Shown: positions 16,021 through 24,737, counted from the first letter of the stretch. The stretch is DNA of 37,639 bases from an uncultured Alcanivorax sp. (GCA_913055795.1 CAJXLA010000016.1:1-37639), one strand, 5' to 3'. Notes: generated by a model not told the origin, from the letters alone. Translations and numbers: made by a program.

Positions 16021-16437
16021 ATGGACCGCCTCATCGAATTTGTCGTCAATCATTATCTGCTGGTGTCCGCGCTGGTGGTGCTGGTGATTCTGCTGATCGT
16101 TACCGAGTCGCGCCGTGGCGGACGCACGCTCAGCCCCCAGGGGGCGGTGGGCATGATCAACCGTGACGATGCCGTGGTGGTGGATCTGCGCAAGGAGGAT
16201 GAGTTCCGGCAGGGCCATATCGCGGGCAGTATCAATGTGCCCTTTGATCAGCTGGACAATCGCCTGTCCGAACTCAAGGCCCAGGGGGACCGTCCCCTGA
16301 TTCTGGTCTGTGAAAGCGGCACGCGGGCGGGTCCGGCCGGGCGCCATCTGAACAGCCAGGGTCTGGACAGCATCTGGCGCATCAGCGGCGGCCTGAATGC
16401 CTGGCGCGGCGAGAAGCTGCCCGTCGTTCAGCAGTGA
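16021..16437 (+). CDS. yibN: Membrane-anchored rhodanese-like protein (YibN)
   Basis: The 138-residue protein has one N-terminal membrane helix (about 11-28: YLLVSALVVLVILLIVTE) and a cytoplasmic rhodanese domain with the family block VVVDLRKEDEFRQGHIAGS and the active-site Cys in LILVCESGTRAG. It should carry or transfer sulfane sulfur or sense redox state. The ATG at 16021 aligns with the start of E. coli YibN; a GTG 18 bases upstream is possible. yibN lies before secB as in E. coli, but the usual grxC between them is absent. A -10-like TATACT lies at 15982. Confidence 0.93.
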   Translation: MDRLIEFVVNHYLLVSALVVLVILLIVTESRRGGRTLSPQGAVGMINRDDAVVVDLRKEDEFRQGHIAGSINVPFDQLDNRLSELKAQGDRPLILVCESGTRAGPAGRHLNSQGLDSIWRISGGLNAWRGEKLPVVQQ

Positions 16438-16482
16438 TCGGCTTTTCAGAACAACAGCAACATAATCCGGGGAGGATCCGGC

Positions 16483-16959
16483 ATGAACGACGAAACCCGA
16501 AAGACCTGTCAGCTGCAGCGTGTCTACGCGAAAGATATCTCCTTCGAGGCGCCGGGGGCACCGGATGCTTTTCTGGAGGAATGGGATCCGAAGATCAATG
16601 TCCAGCTGAACAATGATGCGCGGCGCCTGGGCGAGGGCAACGAGTTCGAGGTGAGCGTGACCACCACGGTTACCGCCAGCCGCGAGGACAAGACCATCTA
16701 TCTCGCCGAGGTGACCCAGGCGGGCATTTTCACCATCGAGGGCATGGAGGGCGAAGAGCTGGACCAGATTCTGGGCGCCTACTGCCCGGGCCTGCTCTTT
16801 CCTTATCTGCGCGCCACCATCACGGATCTGGTTACGCGCGGCTCCTTCCCCCAGTTCGTGCTCCAGCCCATCAATTTCGATGCGCTGTATCGCGACGCCA
16901 GGGCTCAGCGGGAACAACCGGAAGGCGAGGGCGAATCCGGGTCCGAGCGCACACACTGA
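16483..16959 (+). CDS. secB: Protein-export chaperone SecB
   Basis: SecB is a tetrameric cytoplasmic chaperone that delivers unfolded precursors to SecA. The 158-residue protein shows the family features QLQRVYAKDISFEAPGAPD, WDPKINVQLN, YLAEVTQAGIFTIEGM and GLLFPYLRATITDLVTRGSF, and ends in a Glu-rich tail. GGGGAGG about eight bases before the ATG gives a strong ribosome site. It follows yibN by 45 bp and is probably cotranscribed. Confidence 0.98.
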   Translation: MNDETRKTCQLQRVYAKDISFEAPGAPDAFLEEWDPKINVQLNNDARRLGEGNEFEVSVTTTVTASREDKTIYLAEVTQAGIFTIEGMEGEELDQILGAYCPGLLFPYLRATITDLVTRGSFPQFVLQPINFDALYRDARAQREQPEGEGESGSERTH

Positions 16960-16965
16960 GTGCGC

Positions 16966-16989
16966 CAGGCTGTTTGAAGAGCCCGCTAG
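16966..16989. repeat. R1-like terminal footprint between secB and trmL
   Basis: On the minus strand this reads CTAG, then CGGGCTC, then TTCAAACAGCCTG, which resembles the two R1 ends joined with the interior gone. The TAG inside CTAG is the stop codon of trmL. It forms a short hairpin (CGGGCT/AGCCTG) and may serve as a terminator between the convergent genes. Confidence 0.4.
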
Positions 16990-17450
16990 ACGGCGCCGGG
17001 AAATCCCAACTGACGCCAGGCCTCATACACGGCCACGGCCGCTGAATTGCCCAGGTTCAGGCTGCGGCGCTCGGGTTTCATGGGAATACGCAGTTGCCGC
17101 TCCGGCGACAACGGGTCCAGCACTTCACCAGGCAACCCCCGCGTTTCCGGACCAAAGAGCAGTACGTCGTCGCAGTGATAGCTGACATCCGTGTGCGCCC
17201 GCGTGGCATATTTGGTGAAGGCGAAGATGCGTGCATGCGGCCGGGTCTGCACAAAAGCCTCCCAGCCTGGATGGACCTCAACTTCGGCGAACTCCCGGTA
17301 GTCCAGCCCGGCCCGGCGCAGCCGGGTGTCGTCCAGCTCGAACCCCAGTGGCTCGATCAGGTGCAAACGTGATCCGGTGTTGGCGCACAAGCGCATGATG
17401 TTGCCGGTATTGGGCGGTATTTCCGGCTGATAGAGAACGACATCCAGCAT
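16986..17450 (-). CDS. trmL: tRNA (cytidine(34)-2'-O)-methyltransferase TrmL
   Basis: TrmL is a SPOUT enzyme that 2'-O-methylates the wobble base of tRNA-Leu isoacceptors. The 154-residue protein opens [17 protein letters not shown] and contains the knot motifs [11 protein letters not shown] and [20 protein letters not shown], which bind S-adenosylmethionine. The start at 17450 matches the family; seven more codons upstream are in frame but unlikely. It lies downstream of typA on the same strand, with repeat R4 between them, and converges on secB. Confidence 0.96.
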   Translation of the reverse strand: MLDVVLYQPEIPPNTGNIMRLCANTGSRLHLIEPLGFELDDTRLRRAGLDYREFAEVEVHPGWEAFVQTRPHARIFAFTKYATRAHTDVSYHCDDVLLFGPETRGLPGEVLDPLSPERQLRIPMKPERRSLNLGNSAAVAVYEAWRQLGFPGAV

Positions 17451-17503
17451 GCGGTCATGGTACACCACCACCCCGGCGAATGGTTGCGTCTCCGCGCCGG
17501 GGA

Positions 17504-17602
17504 AGTCGAAAGCAGAAAGACGAAAGACCAGCGCAATCCAGCGGGGCGCCTTCGGCGCCCCGGCTTTACTTGCTTGCTACTTTCTACTTGCCACTTTCGG
17601 CT
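17504..17602. repeat. Dispersed repeat R4, copy 2
   Basis: In inverted orientation this matches copy 1 at 12379-12519: on the minus strand GCCGAAAGTGGCAAGTAGAA begins right after the typA stop codon, and the other end holds TCTTTCGTCTTT. The hairpin GGGGCGCC TTC GGCGCCCC (17543-17561) is shared in form. In both copies the repeat starts at the stop codon of a gene. Confidence 0.75.
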
Positions 17603-19411
17603 TTATCGCGCCGCCCGCTTGCGCTCGTTTTCCGTAAGCAGTTTCTTGCGCAGCCGGATATGGTGTGGCGTCACCTCCACCAGTTCATCATCCTCGATGA
17701 AGTCCAGCGACTGCTCCAGCGAGAATACGGTCGGCGGAGTCAGGACCACGTTTTCGTCCGTACCCGAGGCGCGCACGTTGGTCAGCTGCTTGCCCTTGGT
17801 GGGATTCACCGTCATGTCATCCCCACGGGCGTTGATGCCGATGATCTGGCCTTCGTAGACTTCGGCATTGGGCGCTATGAAGAGCTTGCCCCGGTCCTGG
17901 AGGTTGAACAGCGCATAGGCCAGCGCCTTGCCGGTCACCATGGAGATGATGGCGCCCTGGGGGCGCCGTACGCTATCGCCCGGCTTGTAGGGTCCGTAGT
18001 GCGAGAAGCTGGCACTGAGAATGCCGGTGCCCGAGGTCAGGGTCATGAACATCGAGCGGAAGCCGATCAGCGCGCGCGCCGGGCAGATGTATTCCAGGCG
18101 CACCCGGCCCTGACCGTCCGCTTCCATGTTTTTCAGCTCCCCCTTGCGCAGGCCCAGCTGTTCCATGACCGCGCCCTGGTGCTGCTCCTCGACGTCGAGC
18201 ATGAGCGACTCATAGGGCTCCTGGGTTTCGCCGTCCACCTCGCGGAGGATGACTTCCGGGCGCCCCACGCCCAATTCATAGCCTTCGCGGCGCATGTTCT
18301 CGATGAGTACGGCCAGATGGAGCTCGCCCCGGCCGGAGACGCGGAAACGGTCCGGGCTGTCGGTGTCTTCCACGCGCAGCGCCACATTGTGCTTGAGCTC
18401 TTCCTCGAGGCGCCCACGGATGTGACGCGAGGTAATGAACTTGCCGTCCTGCCCCGCAAAGGGGGAGGTGTTCACATGGAAGAACATGCTCACCGTGGGT
18501 TCATCCACGGTGAGCGCGGGCAGGGCTTCCACCTGGTTCGGATCGCAGAGCGTATCGGAGATGTTCAACGGATCCATGCCGGTGACGCACACAATGTCGC
18601 CGGCGCCCGCTTCGGAAATCTCGGTCCGTTCCAGCCCGTGATAGCCCATGATGGTCATGACCCGGCCGTTGCGCGTCTTTTCGTCCTTGCCGATGATCTT
18701 GACCGGGGTTTTCTGCCGGATCTGGCCGCGTTTGATGCGGCCCACGCCGATCACCCCCAGATAGCTGGAATAGTCCAGCGACGAGATCTGCATCTGGAAG
18801 GCGCCTTCCGGATCGACTTCCGGCGCCGGTGTGTGTTCCACGATGGCTTCGAACAGCGGCGTCATGTCCTCCGCCATCTCGCCGCCCTCGTGGCCGGCGA
18901 TGCCGTTGATCGCCGAGCAGTGCACAATGGGGAAGTCCAGCTGATCGTCGCTGGCGCCCAGGTTGTCGAACAGCTCGAACACCTGGTCCATGACCCAGTC
19001 CGGACGCGCGCCCGGCTTGTCCACCTTGTTGATCACCAGCACCGGCTGCAGCCCCTGTTTAAAGGCCTTTTCGGTGACGAAGCGCGTTTGCGGCATGGGC
19101 CCGTCCACGGCGTCCACGAGCAGCAGCACTGAGTCCACCATGGACATGACACGCTCCACCTCGCCGCCGAAGTCGGCGTGACCGGGGGTGTCGACGATAT
19201 TGATGCGGTAGTCGTTCCAGTTGAGCGCGGTGTTCTTGGACAGAATGGTGATACCGCGTTCCTGTTCCTGGTCGTCGGTGTCCATGACCCTTTCCACGGC
19301 GCCGCTGCGCTCGTTCAGGGTGCCGGATTGTTGCAGCAGCTTGTCGACCAGGGTGGTCTTGCCATGGTCCACGTGGGCGACAATGGCGATGTTACGCAGG
19401 CGATTGATCAC
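17603..19411 (-). CDS. typA: Ribosome-associated GTPase TypA/BipA
   Basis: BipA is a translational GTPase that binds the 70S ribosome and assists 50S assembly and stress or cold growth. The 602-residue protein (about 605 usual) has G1 [20 protein letters not shown]3 [12 protein letters not shown] and G4 [13 protein letters not shown], followed by EF-G-like domains II, III and V and the BipA C-terminal domain. I chose GTG 19411 ([19 protein letters not shown]), which fits the family N-terminus; the in-frame ATG at 19465 adds a non-homologous extension. A minus-strand TACAAT at 19469-19464 may be its -10 box. Confidence 0.97.
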   Translation of the reverse strand: MINRLRNIAIVAHVDHGKTTLVDKLLQQSGTLNERSGAVERVMDTDDQEQERGITILSKNTALNWNDYRINIVDTPGHADFGGEVERVMSMVDSVLLLVDAVDGPMPQTRFVTEKAFKQGLQPVLVINKVDKPGARPDWVMDQVFELFDNLGASDDQLDFPIVHCSAINGIAGHEGGEMAEDMTPLFEAIVEHTPAPEVDPEGAFQMQISSLDYSSYLGVIGVGRIKRGQIRQKTPVKIIGKDEKTRNGRVMTIMGYHGLERTEISEAGAGDIVCVTGMDPLNISDTLCDPNQVEALPALTVDEPTVSMFFHVNTSPFAGQDGKFITSRHIRGRLEEELKHNVALRVEDTDSPDRFRVSGRGELHLAVLIENMRREGYELGVGRPEVILREVDGETQEPYESLMLDVEEQHQGAVMEQLGLRKGELKNMEADGQGRVRLEYICPARALIGFRSMFMTLTSGTGILSASFSHYGPYKPGDSVRRPQGAIISMVTGKALAYALFNLQDRGKLFIAPNAEVYEGQIIGINARGDDMTVNPTKGKQLTNVRASGTDENVVLTPPTVFSLEQSLDFIEDDELVEVTPHHIRLRKKLLTENERKRAAR

Positions 19412-19603
19412 TCCAACCTCGCGATGACGGGAAATTAGGGCCGGCCGCGCCGGAAAGCGGCGCATTGTACCGGTATCAGCGCGGCCCCGGCCACAGCTAC
19501 CGCCGGACGGTGTTCAACACAGGGGCGTCCATGGGCGGTCAGCAGGGACCCTTTGGTGTACAATTCGCCCCCGTTTGATAACAAGGCCGGGAGGTAACGC
19601 AGC

Positions 19604-20722
19604 GTGACTGCCCAAGCTGTACAGCCCCAGCAAGCCGAACAAGGCGCCGAACAACCGGTGCAGCGGCGCGCCATCGCCCTGGTTTCCGGTGGTCTGGATT
19701 CCATGCTGGCCGTCAAGGTCATGCAGGAGCAGGGCATCCATGTCGAAGGGGTGAACTTTTTCACCGGTTTCTGCGTGGAGGGCCACACCCAGGCCATCCG
19801 CAAGAAGGACCAGGACAAGCACAAGCGCAACGATGCCCTCTGGGTGGCCGAGGTACTGGGCATCAAACTCCACATCGTGGATATCTCCGAGGAGTACAAG
19901 GATGTGGTGCTCAACCCCAAATACGGCTATGGGGCCAACCTGAACCCCTGCCTGGACTGCAAGATTTTCATGGTCAACCAGGCCAACCTGATGGTGAACA
20001 AGGCCCGTGAATTTGCCGGCGAGAAGGGTTTCGACTTCGTCATCACCGGCGAGGTGGTGGGCCAGCGCCCCAAGAGCCAGCGCTCGGAAACCATGCCCAT
20101 CGTGTCCAGCGAATCCGGCGCCGACGACCGGCTGCTGCGGCCGTTGTGTGCACGCAATCTGCCCGAGACCCTGCCCGAACGCGAGGGCTGGGTGAACCGC
20201 GACGAGCTCCATGCCTTCTCCGGGCGCAATCGCAAGCCGCAGATGGAGCTGGCCCGGAAGTATGGTCTGGAGGACTATGCGCAGCCGTCCGGGGGCTGCT
20301 GCTTTCTCACCGACGAGTCCTATTCGCGCAAGCTCCAGGACCTGTGGCAGGCGCGCGACAGCCGCGACTATGAAATGGACGACATCATGCTGCTCAAGGT
20401 GGGCCGCCATATCCGGCCGCGCCCGCACTTCAAGCTGATTGTCAGTCGCGAGGAGGGCGAGAACAACTTCCTGGAGGGCTACAAGTACCGCTTCACCAGC
20501 CTGGTAACCACATCCTGCCCGGGACCGCTGGCGCTGATCGACGGCGATCTGGCCGATGAAGAGGAAGAGCAATTCGCCGCGTCCCTGGTGGCGCGTTACT
20601 CCAAGGGCCGCATGGATGACCAGGTCACGGTCGAGCTCCAGCGCGCGGGGGGCGTGTCGAAGGTGCTGAATGTCGCGCCCATGGGACCTCGGGATATCCC
20701 GGATGAGTGGCATGTGGGCTGA
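19604..20722 (+). CDS. PP-loop tRNA thiolation-like ATPase (ThiI/MnmA-related)
   Basis: The 372-residue protein has an N-terminal PP-loop adenylation motif (SGGLDS, residues 28-33). Candidate sulfur-handling cysteines are Cys57, the pair Cys116/Cys119 in NPCLDCK, and Cys232/Cys233 in SGGCCFL. The C-terminal part around residues 258-287 (LLKVGRHIRP, IVSREEGEN) resembles an NFACT-R-type RNA-binding segment. Databases tend to call such proteins tRNA (5-methylaminomethyl-2-thiouridylate) methyltransferase-like. It lacks the THUMP and rhodanese domains of ThiI. The GTG start has GGGAGG eight bases upstream. A TusA-like gene follows at 20969. Probable role: ATP-dependent sulfur insertion into tRNA; the target base is unknown. 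Confidence 0.75.
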   Translation: MTAQAVQPQQAEQGAEQPVQRRAIALVSGGLDSMLAVKVMQEQGIHVEGVNFFTGFCVEGHTQAIRKKDQDKHKRNDALWVAEVLGIKLHIVDISEEYKDVVLNPKYGYGANLNPCLDCKIFMVNQANLMVNKAREFAGEKGFDFVITGEVVGQRPKSQRSETMPIVSSESGADDRLLRPLCARNLPETLPEREGWVNRDELHAFSGRNRKPQMELARKYGLEDYAQPSGGCCFLTDESYSRKLQDLWQARDSRDYEMDDIMLLKVGRHIRPRPHFKLIVSREEGENNFLEGYKYRFTSLVTTSCPGPLALIDGDLADEEEEQFAASLVARYSKGRMDDQVTVELQRAGGVSKVLNVAPMGPRDIPDEWHVG

Positions 20723-20726
20723 AAAG

Positions 20727-20896
20727 GAGCCAGGCGCGAGGGGCGAGGAGCGAGGCAACCCCTCCTCGGTCCTCCCCTTGAGAAGGGGAGCAAGAGCATT
20801 GATGAAGCCCTCATAGCTCTTCAGAGCTTCTCCCCCTTTTCAAGGGGGAGATCACAGAGGGGGTTCCTCGCCCCACGCGCCTCGCCCCTTTCCCTG
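20727..20896. repeat. Palindromic repeat R5
   Basis: The element is an inverted repeat of about 170 bp between the PP-loop gene and the TusA-like gene. Outer arms are rich in GAGGGGCGAGG and its complement. Each inner arm is itself a hairpin: CTCCCCTTGAGAAGGGGAG (20772-20790) and CTCCCCCTTTTCAAGGGGGAG-like sequence at 20830-20850. AAGAGC/GCTCTT closes the centre. It has no coding capacity and looks like a MITE. Similar CCCCTTGAAAAGGGG elements are common in intergenic regions of Proteobacteria. Confidence 0.75.
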
Positions 20897-20968
20897 ATTT
20901 CTGGAACCGGATCGCGGCCAGGGCCCGTCACGGCGTAGCCGCCCCCGATCCCTTGAAAGGCAGGAAAA

Positions 20969-21205
20969 ATGGATGAACTGGATGTAAAGAAATCGCTGTG
21001 CCCCATTCCGGTGATCCGGACCCAGAACCGCATCAAGGAGATGGCGGTAGGGGAGGAGCTGGAAGTGATCGCCACGGATCCGGGGGCGCTGGAGGATATT
21101 CCCGCCTGGTGCCGCATCAACGGCCATGAAGTACTCCAAACCAGCCAGGAAAACGGCGAAATCCGGATCCGGATCCGGGCCGGCGAGGAAAGTGTTGCAC
21201 TATAA
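20969..21205 (+). CDS. TusA-family sulfur carrier protein
   Basis: TusA proteins carry a persulfide on a conserved cysteine and pass it on in tRNA thiolation, molybdenum cofactor synthesis or sulfur oxidation. The 78-residue protein has the CPxP motif at Cys11 (KSLCPIPVIRTQNRIKEM) and the family core GEELEVIATDPGALEDIPAW. GAAAGGCAGG lies upstream of the ATG. It follows the PP-loop ATPase in the same direction, with repeat R5 between. The pairing suggests that it is the sulfur donor for that enzyme. glnA is transcribed downstream from its own promoter. Confidence 0.9.
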   Translation: MDELDVKKSLCPIPVIRTQNRIKEMAVGEELEVIATDPGALEDIPAWCRINGHEVLQTSQENGEIRIRIRAGEESVAL

Positions 21206-21213
21206 TGATGCAA
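21195..21213. promoter_or_regulatory. NtrC-binding site 1 (upstream of glnA)
   Basis: TTGCACTATAATGATGCAA is an imperfect palindrome close to the NtrC consensus (TGCACC-N5-GGTGCA). It lies about 97 bp upstream of the sigma-54 promoter and overlaps the last codons of the TusA-like gene. Confidence 0.8.
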
Positions 21214-21225
21214 AACCGGTTTGCC

Positions 21226-21244
21226 TTGCACTAAAATAGTGCCG
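21226..21244. promoter_or_regulatory. NtrC-binding site 2 (upstream of glnA)
   Basis: TTGCACTAAAATAGTGCCG is a second NtrC-like palindrome, 31 bp from site 1 centre to centre, close to three helical turns. Paired sites on one helix face form the classical enhancer for NtrC oligomers. Confidence 0.8.
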
Positions 21245-21291
21245 CATTCCGGGTTGCGTGCCCTCATAGCGGGCGTGTGCCAAGTCCGGAG

Positions 21292-21308
21292 TTGGCACAC
21301 CTATTGCT
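21292..21308 (+). promoter_or_regulatory. Sigma-54 promoter of glnA
   Basis: TTGGCACACCTATTGCT matches the -24/-12 consensus TTGGCAC-N5-TTGCA/T, with GG at 21294-21295 and GC at 21305-21306. Transcription should start near 21318, about 70 bp before the glnA ATG. Together with the two NtrC sites it makes glnA a nitrogen-starvation-induced gene. Confidence 0.9.
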
Positions 21309-21386
21309 ACCCATAGGCCAAGGTCGCCTGCCGTGCCCGAGCCCGCCAGGCGTTGCCACAAATTCACCTTCAGGAGGACGCAACCG

Positions 21387-22793
21387 ATGTCCAACAAAAC
21401 GCTCAAGATGATTCAGGACAACGAGGTGAAGTGGGTCGATCTTCGCTTCACCGACAGCCGTGGCAAGGAGATGCACGTCAGCCTGCCGGCCAAGGAGATC
21501 GACGAGGATTTCTTCTCCGACGGCAAGATGTTCGACGGCTCGTCCATTGACGGCTGGAAGGGCATCAACGAGTCCGACATGATTCTGCTGCCCGACGATG
21601 ACACGGCTGTGCTGGATCCGTTCACGGATGTCACCACCCTGAACCTGCGCTGCGACATCGTCGAGCCGTCCACCATGCAGGGCTATGAGCGTGATCCGCG
21701 CTCGGTGGCCAAGCGGGCCGAGGAATATCTCAAGTCCACCGGCATTGCCGATACCGCCCTGTTCGGCCCGGAACCGGAATTCTTCTGCTTTGACCATGTC
21801 CAGTGGAAGGTGGACATGGAAGGCGCCATGTACAACATCCACTCCGAGGAAGGGGCCTGGGTGTCCCACGAAGACCTCGGCCGCAACAACATCGGCCACC
21901 GTCCCGGGGTGAAGGGCGGCTACTTCCCGGTGCCGCCGGTGGACAGCATGCATGACCTGCGCGGCGCCATGTGCTCGGCCATGGAAGAGATGGGTCTGGA
22001 TATCGAGGTGCATCACCACGAAGTGGGCACGGCCGGCCAGGGCGAGATCGGCGTGGCCGCCAATACCCTGACCAAGAAGGCCGACGAGGTGCAGATCCTC
22101 AAGTACTGCGTGCATAACGTGGCCCATGCCTATGGCAAGACCGCCACCTTCATGCCCAAGCCCGTGGTGGGCGACAACGGCTCCGGCATGCACGTGCACA
22201 TGTCCCTGGCGAAAGACGGCAAGAACCTGTTCGCCGGCGACGGCTATGCCGGGCTGAGCGAGGAAGCGCTGTACTACATCGGTGGCGTGATCAAGCACGC
22301 GCGCGCGGTGAACGCCTTCGTGAACCCGTCCACCAACTCCTACAAGCGTCTGGTACCCGGCTTCGAGGCGCCGGTCATGCTGGCCTACAGCGCCCGTAAC
22401 CGCTCCGCTTCCATCCGCATTCCCTGGGTGAGCAATCCCAAGGCGCGGCGCATGGAAGTACGTTTCCCGGATCCTTCGGCCAACCCCTATCTGGCGTTCG
22501 CGGCGCTGATGATGGCGGGCCTGGACGGCATCCGGAACAAGATCCATCCCGGCGACGCCATGGACAAGGATCTCTACGATCTGCCGCCGGAAGAAGGCAA
22601 GGAGGTTCCGACCGTGGCGGAAGGGCTGGACGTGGCCCTGAACGCCCTGGAAAACGACAAGGAATTCCTCCTCCAGGGTGATGTCTTTACCGAGGACATG
22701 ATCGACGGCTACATCGAGCTCAAGCAAGAGGAAGTGGAACGCCTCCGGATGACCACCCACCCGGTGGAATTCGAGCTCTACTATTCGGTGTAA
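21387..22793 (+). CDS. glnA: Glutamine synthetase type I
   Basis: GlnA assimilates ammonia into glutamine with ATP as a dodecamer. The 468-residue protein contains the beta-grasp segment [15 protein letters not shown] (about 46-60), [10 protein letters not shown], the [10 protein letters not shown] catalytic block, and [20 protein letters not shown]. Tyr397 in [10 protein letters not shown] is at the exact position adenylylated by GlnE in E. coli, so activity should be regulated covalently. ATG 21387 is preceded by AGGAGG at 21372-21377. It is transcribed alone from the sigma-54 promoter and ends in a strong terminator. Confidence 0.99.
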   Translation: MSNKTLKMIQDNEVKWVDLRFTDSRGKEMHVSLPAKEIDEDFFSDGKMFDGSSIDGWKGINESDMILLPDDDTAVLDPFTDVTTLNLRCDIVEPSTMQGYERDPRSVAKRAEEYLKSTGIADTALFGPEPEFFCFDHVQWKVDMEGAMYNIHSEEGAWVSHEDLGRNNIGHRPGVKGGYFPVPPVDSMHDLRGAMCSAMEEMGLDIEVHHHEVGTAGQGEIGVAANTLTKKADEVQILKYCVHNVAHAYGKTATFMPKPVVGDNGSGMHVHMSLAKDGKNLFAGDGYAGLSEEALYYIGGVIKHARAVNAFVNPSTNSYKRLVPGFEAPVMLAYSARNRSASIRIPWVSNPKARRMEVRFPDPSANPYLAFAALMMAGLDGIRNKIHPGDAMDKDLYDLPPEEGKEVPTVAEGLDVALNALENDKEFLLQGDVFTEDMIDGYIELKQEEVERLRMTTHPVEFELYYSV

Positions 22794-22820
22794 GCACGAC
22801 GCCGGGATCCATCCGCTTGA

Positions 22821-22846
22821 AACCCCCGCTACGGCGGGGGTTTTTT
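22821..22846 (+). terminator. Rho-independent terminator of glnA
   Basis: AACCCCCGC TACG GCGGGGGTT followed by TTTT is a perfect 9-bp stem with a four-base loop and a T tract. It lies 28 bp after the glnA stop codon. Confidence 0.93.
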
Positions 22847-22906
22847 GTGTGTGCTCTTCCGGGGCCGGGCCTTCCCTTTTGGCCCGGGGCATTCCACAAT
22901 CGGCAT

Positions 22907-23497
22907 ATGATGCAACGTCTGTTATTGAATTTACTGGCCCTGACCGCCCTGCTGGCGGGCGGCGCCCTCTATGCCCAGGATTCCGACGGCGCGGGTAACG
23001 CCGATGCGGAAGGGGACCAGGAGGAGTCGGGCGACGCCGGCAAAAAGATCTACAAGGTGCGTGACGAAGACGGCACTGTCACCTTTACCGACGAAGCGCC
23101 CAAGGATCGGGACAGCGAGGAAGTGGAGCTGCAGCAAGGCAATAGCATGCGCATGGAATCGGTGCCGGCTCCGTCGCGGCCGGAACCCGAGAAGAAAGAA
23201 GAAGAAATTGCCTATAAAATCGAGGTCACGAGCCCGGAGAATGACGGGGTCCTGCGTCATCCCACCGAACCCGTGCCCGTGCAGTACAACGTCAAACCCG
23301 CCCTGAAATCCGGCCACAAGGTGCAGTTGCTGCATAACGGCAAGATTCTCGAGGGCGAGGCGCTAAAATGGCCCATTCGCGGCCAGCACCAGGTCAGCGT
23401 CCGGGTGGTGGACGCCGACGGCAATGTGGTGAGCAAGTCCGAACCCAACACCTTTTTCGTGCACCGCCCCAGCAAGCAGCTGCCTTACGGACCCTGA
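22907..23497 (+). CDS. DUF4124 domain periplasmic protein
   Basis: The 196-residue protein has a signal peptide (MMQRLLLNLLALTALLAGG to ALYAQ). The mature N-terminus holds KIYKVRDEDGTVTFTDEAPK, the DUF4124 motif. A C-terminal beta-rich part (about 100-190) reads KIEVTSPENDGVLRHPTEPV and ends LPYGP. The function of the family is unknown. It sits between glnA and ntrB, a neighbourhood I recall for DUF4124 proteins in Pseudomonas and Chromatiales. The frame extends upstream through the glnA terminator, but the signal peptide fixes the start at 22907 or 22910. Confidence 0.88.
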   Translation: MMQRLLLNLLALTALLAGGALYAQDSDGAGNADAEGDQEESGDAGKKIYKVRDEDGTVTFTDEAPKDRDSEEVELQQGNSMRMESVPAPSRPEPEKKEEEIAYKIEVTSPENDGVLRHPTEPVPVQYNVKPALKSGHKVQLLHNGKILEGEALKWPIRGQHQVSVRVVDADGNVVSKSEPNTFFVHRPSKQLPYGP

Positions 23498-23505
23498 TCC
23501 CTTGT

Positions 23506-23526
23506 AACCCCGGCCCGGCCGGGGTT
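23506..23526 (+). terminator. Hairpin after the DUF4124 gene
   Basis: AACCCCGGCC C GGCCGGGGTT is a perfect inverted repeat just after the stop codon, followed by a pyrimidine-rich stretch (CCTTCCCTT). It lies directly before the ntrB operator. Confidence 0.6.
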
Positions 23527-23537
23527 CCTTCCCTTAC

Positions 23538-23554
23538 TGCACCAAAGTGGTGCA
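23538..23554. promoter_or_regulatory. NtrC box in the ntrBC promoter
   Basis: TGCACCAAAGTGGTGCA is a near-perfect NtrC palindrome 82 bp before the ntrB frame. In enterobacteria a single box at glnL mediates repression of ntrBC by NtrC; the same is likely here. No sigma-54 promoter is visible between the box and ntrB. Confidence 0.85.
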
Positions 23555-23619
23555 ATATCTGATGCCGGCATCGCCCAACGCCGTCCGGAGACGGGGGCGC
23601 GCACTGGCCTGAAACTTGC

Positions 23620-24737
23620 TTGAACACGGGTATGAGCACCATGACGGACAACCCCGGCGTTCAGCGCCGCCTGCTGGATCATTTGCGCACCGGCGTGTTG
23701 CTGCTGGATGAGGACCTGACCGTGCGCTATCTCAACCCGGCCGCCGAGATGCTGCTGTCCACCAGCTCCGCCCGGGCCGTGGGCCGCCCGCTGCCGGATT
23801 ATTTTTTCCACGATCAGGATGTGCGCCATGCCCTGCAAGAGTGCATCGAACAGGGGCATCCCTTCACCCGCCGCGAGGCACATCTCATGGTGGGTCCGGA
23901 TCAGGAAGTGACCGTGGATTACAGCGTCAGCCAGCTCAACGAACCGGGCGTAGCCCGGGGCCTGCTGGTGGAAATGCAGTCACTGGATCGATTGCTGCGC
24001 ATCAGCCGTGAAGACGGCCTCATTCATGCGCACCAGGCTACCCGGGCACTGGTGCGGGGCGTGGCTCACGAGATCAAGAATCCGCTGGGCGGTATCCGGG
24101 GCGCGGCTCAGCTGCTCGACCGGGCGGCACCCGATGACGAGACGGCGGAATATACCCGGGTGATCATCGATGAGGCGGATCGACTTCGGAGCCTGGCGGA
24201 TCACATGCTGGGTCCGCGTGAGCTCCCCGATTTTCAGCCCATGAATGTCCATGAATGCCTGGAGCATGTGCGCCAGCTGATCGTGGCGGAGTACCCCGAT
24301 CAACCGGCCATCGGGCGCGATTATGATCCCAGCCTGCCCGAGGTGGCGGCGGATCGGAATCAGTTGATCCAGGTGGTGCTCAATATCATGCGCAACGCCG
24401 TGCAGGCACTGCTGGAAAGTGAGACCCCGGACCCCGGTATTGTCCTGCGCACGCGGATTCTGCGTCAGTTCACCATCGGCGCGGAGCGCCATCGTCTGGT
24501 AGCCCGGATTGATATCGAGGACAACGGACCGGGTGTGCCCGACGAACTCCAGGAAACCCTGTTCTATCCCATGGTCAGCGGCCGCGCCTCCGGTTCCGGA
24601 CTGGGGTTGTCCATCGCCCAGTCCATCATGAGCCAGCACCACGGCCTGATCGAATGTGACAGCGAGCCGGGCCGAACCACCTTTACCCTGTTGTTGCCCG
24701 TGGACGCCCCGGAAAACCGGGCGGGGAGTGAAACCTC

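Noticed and set aside
17480-19132. Long plus-strand open frame opposite typA
   Set aside because: It is a GC-rich shadow of typA, which has unmistakable GTPase motifs. The same holds for frames opposite glnA (21264-22892), asmA (8082-9089) and the DUF4105 gene (28841-30664).
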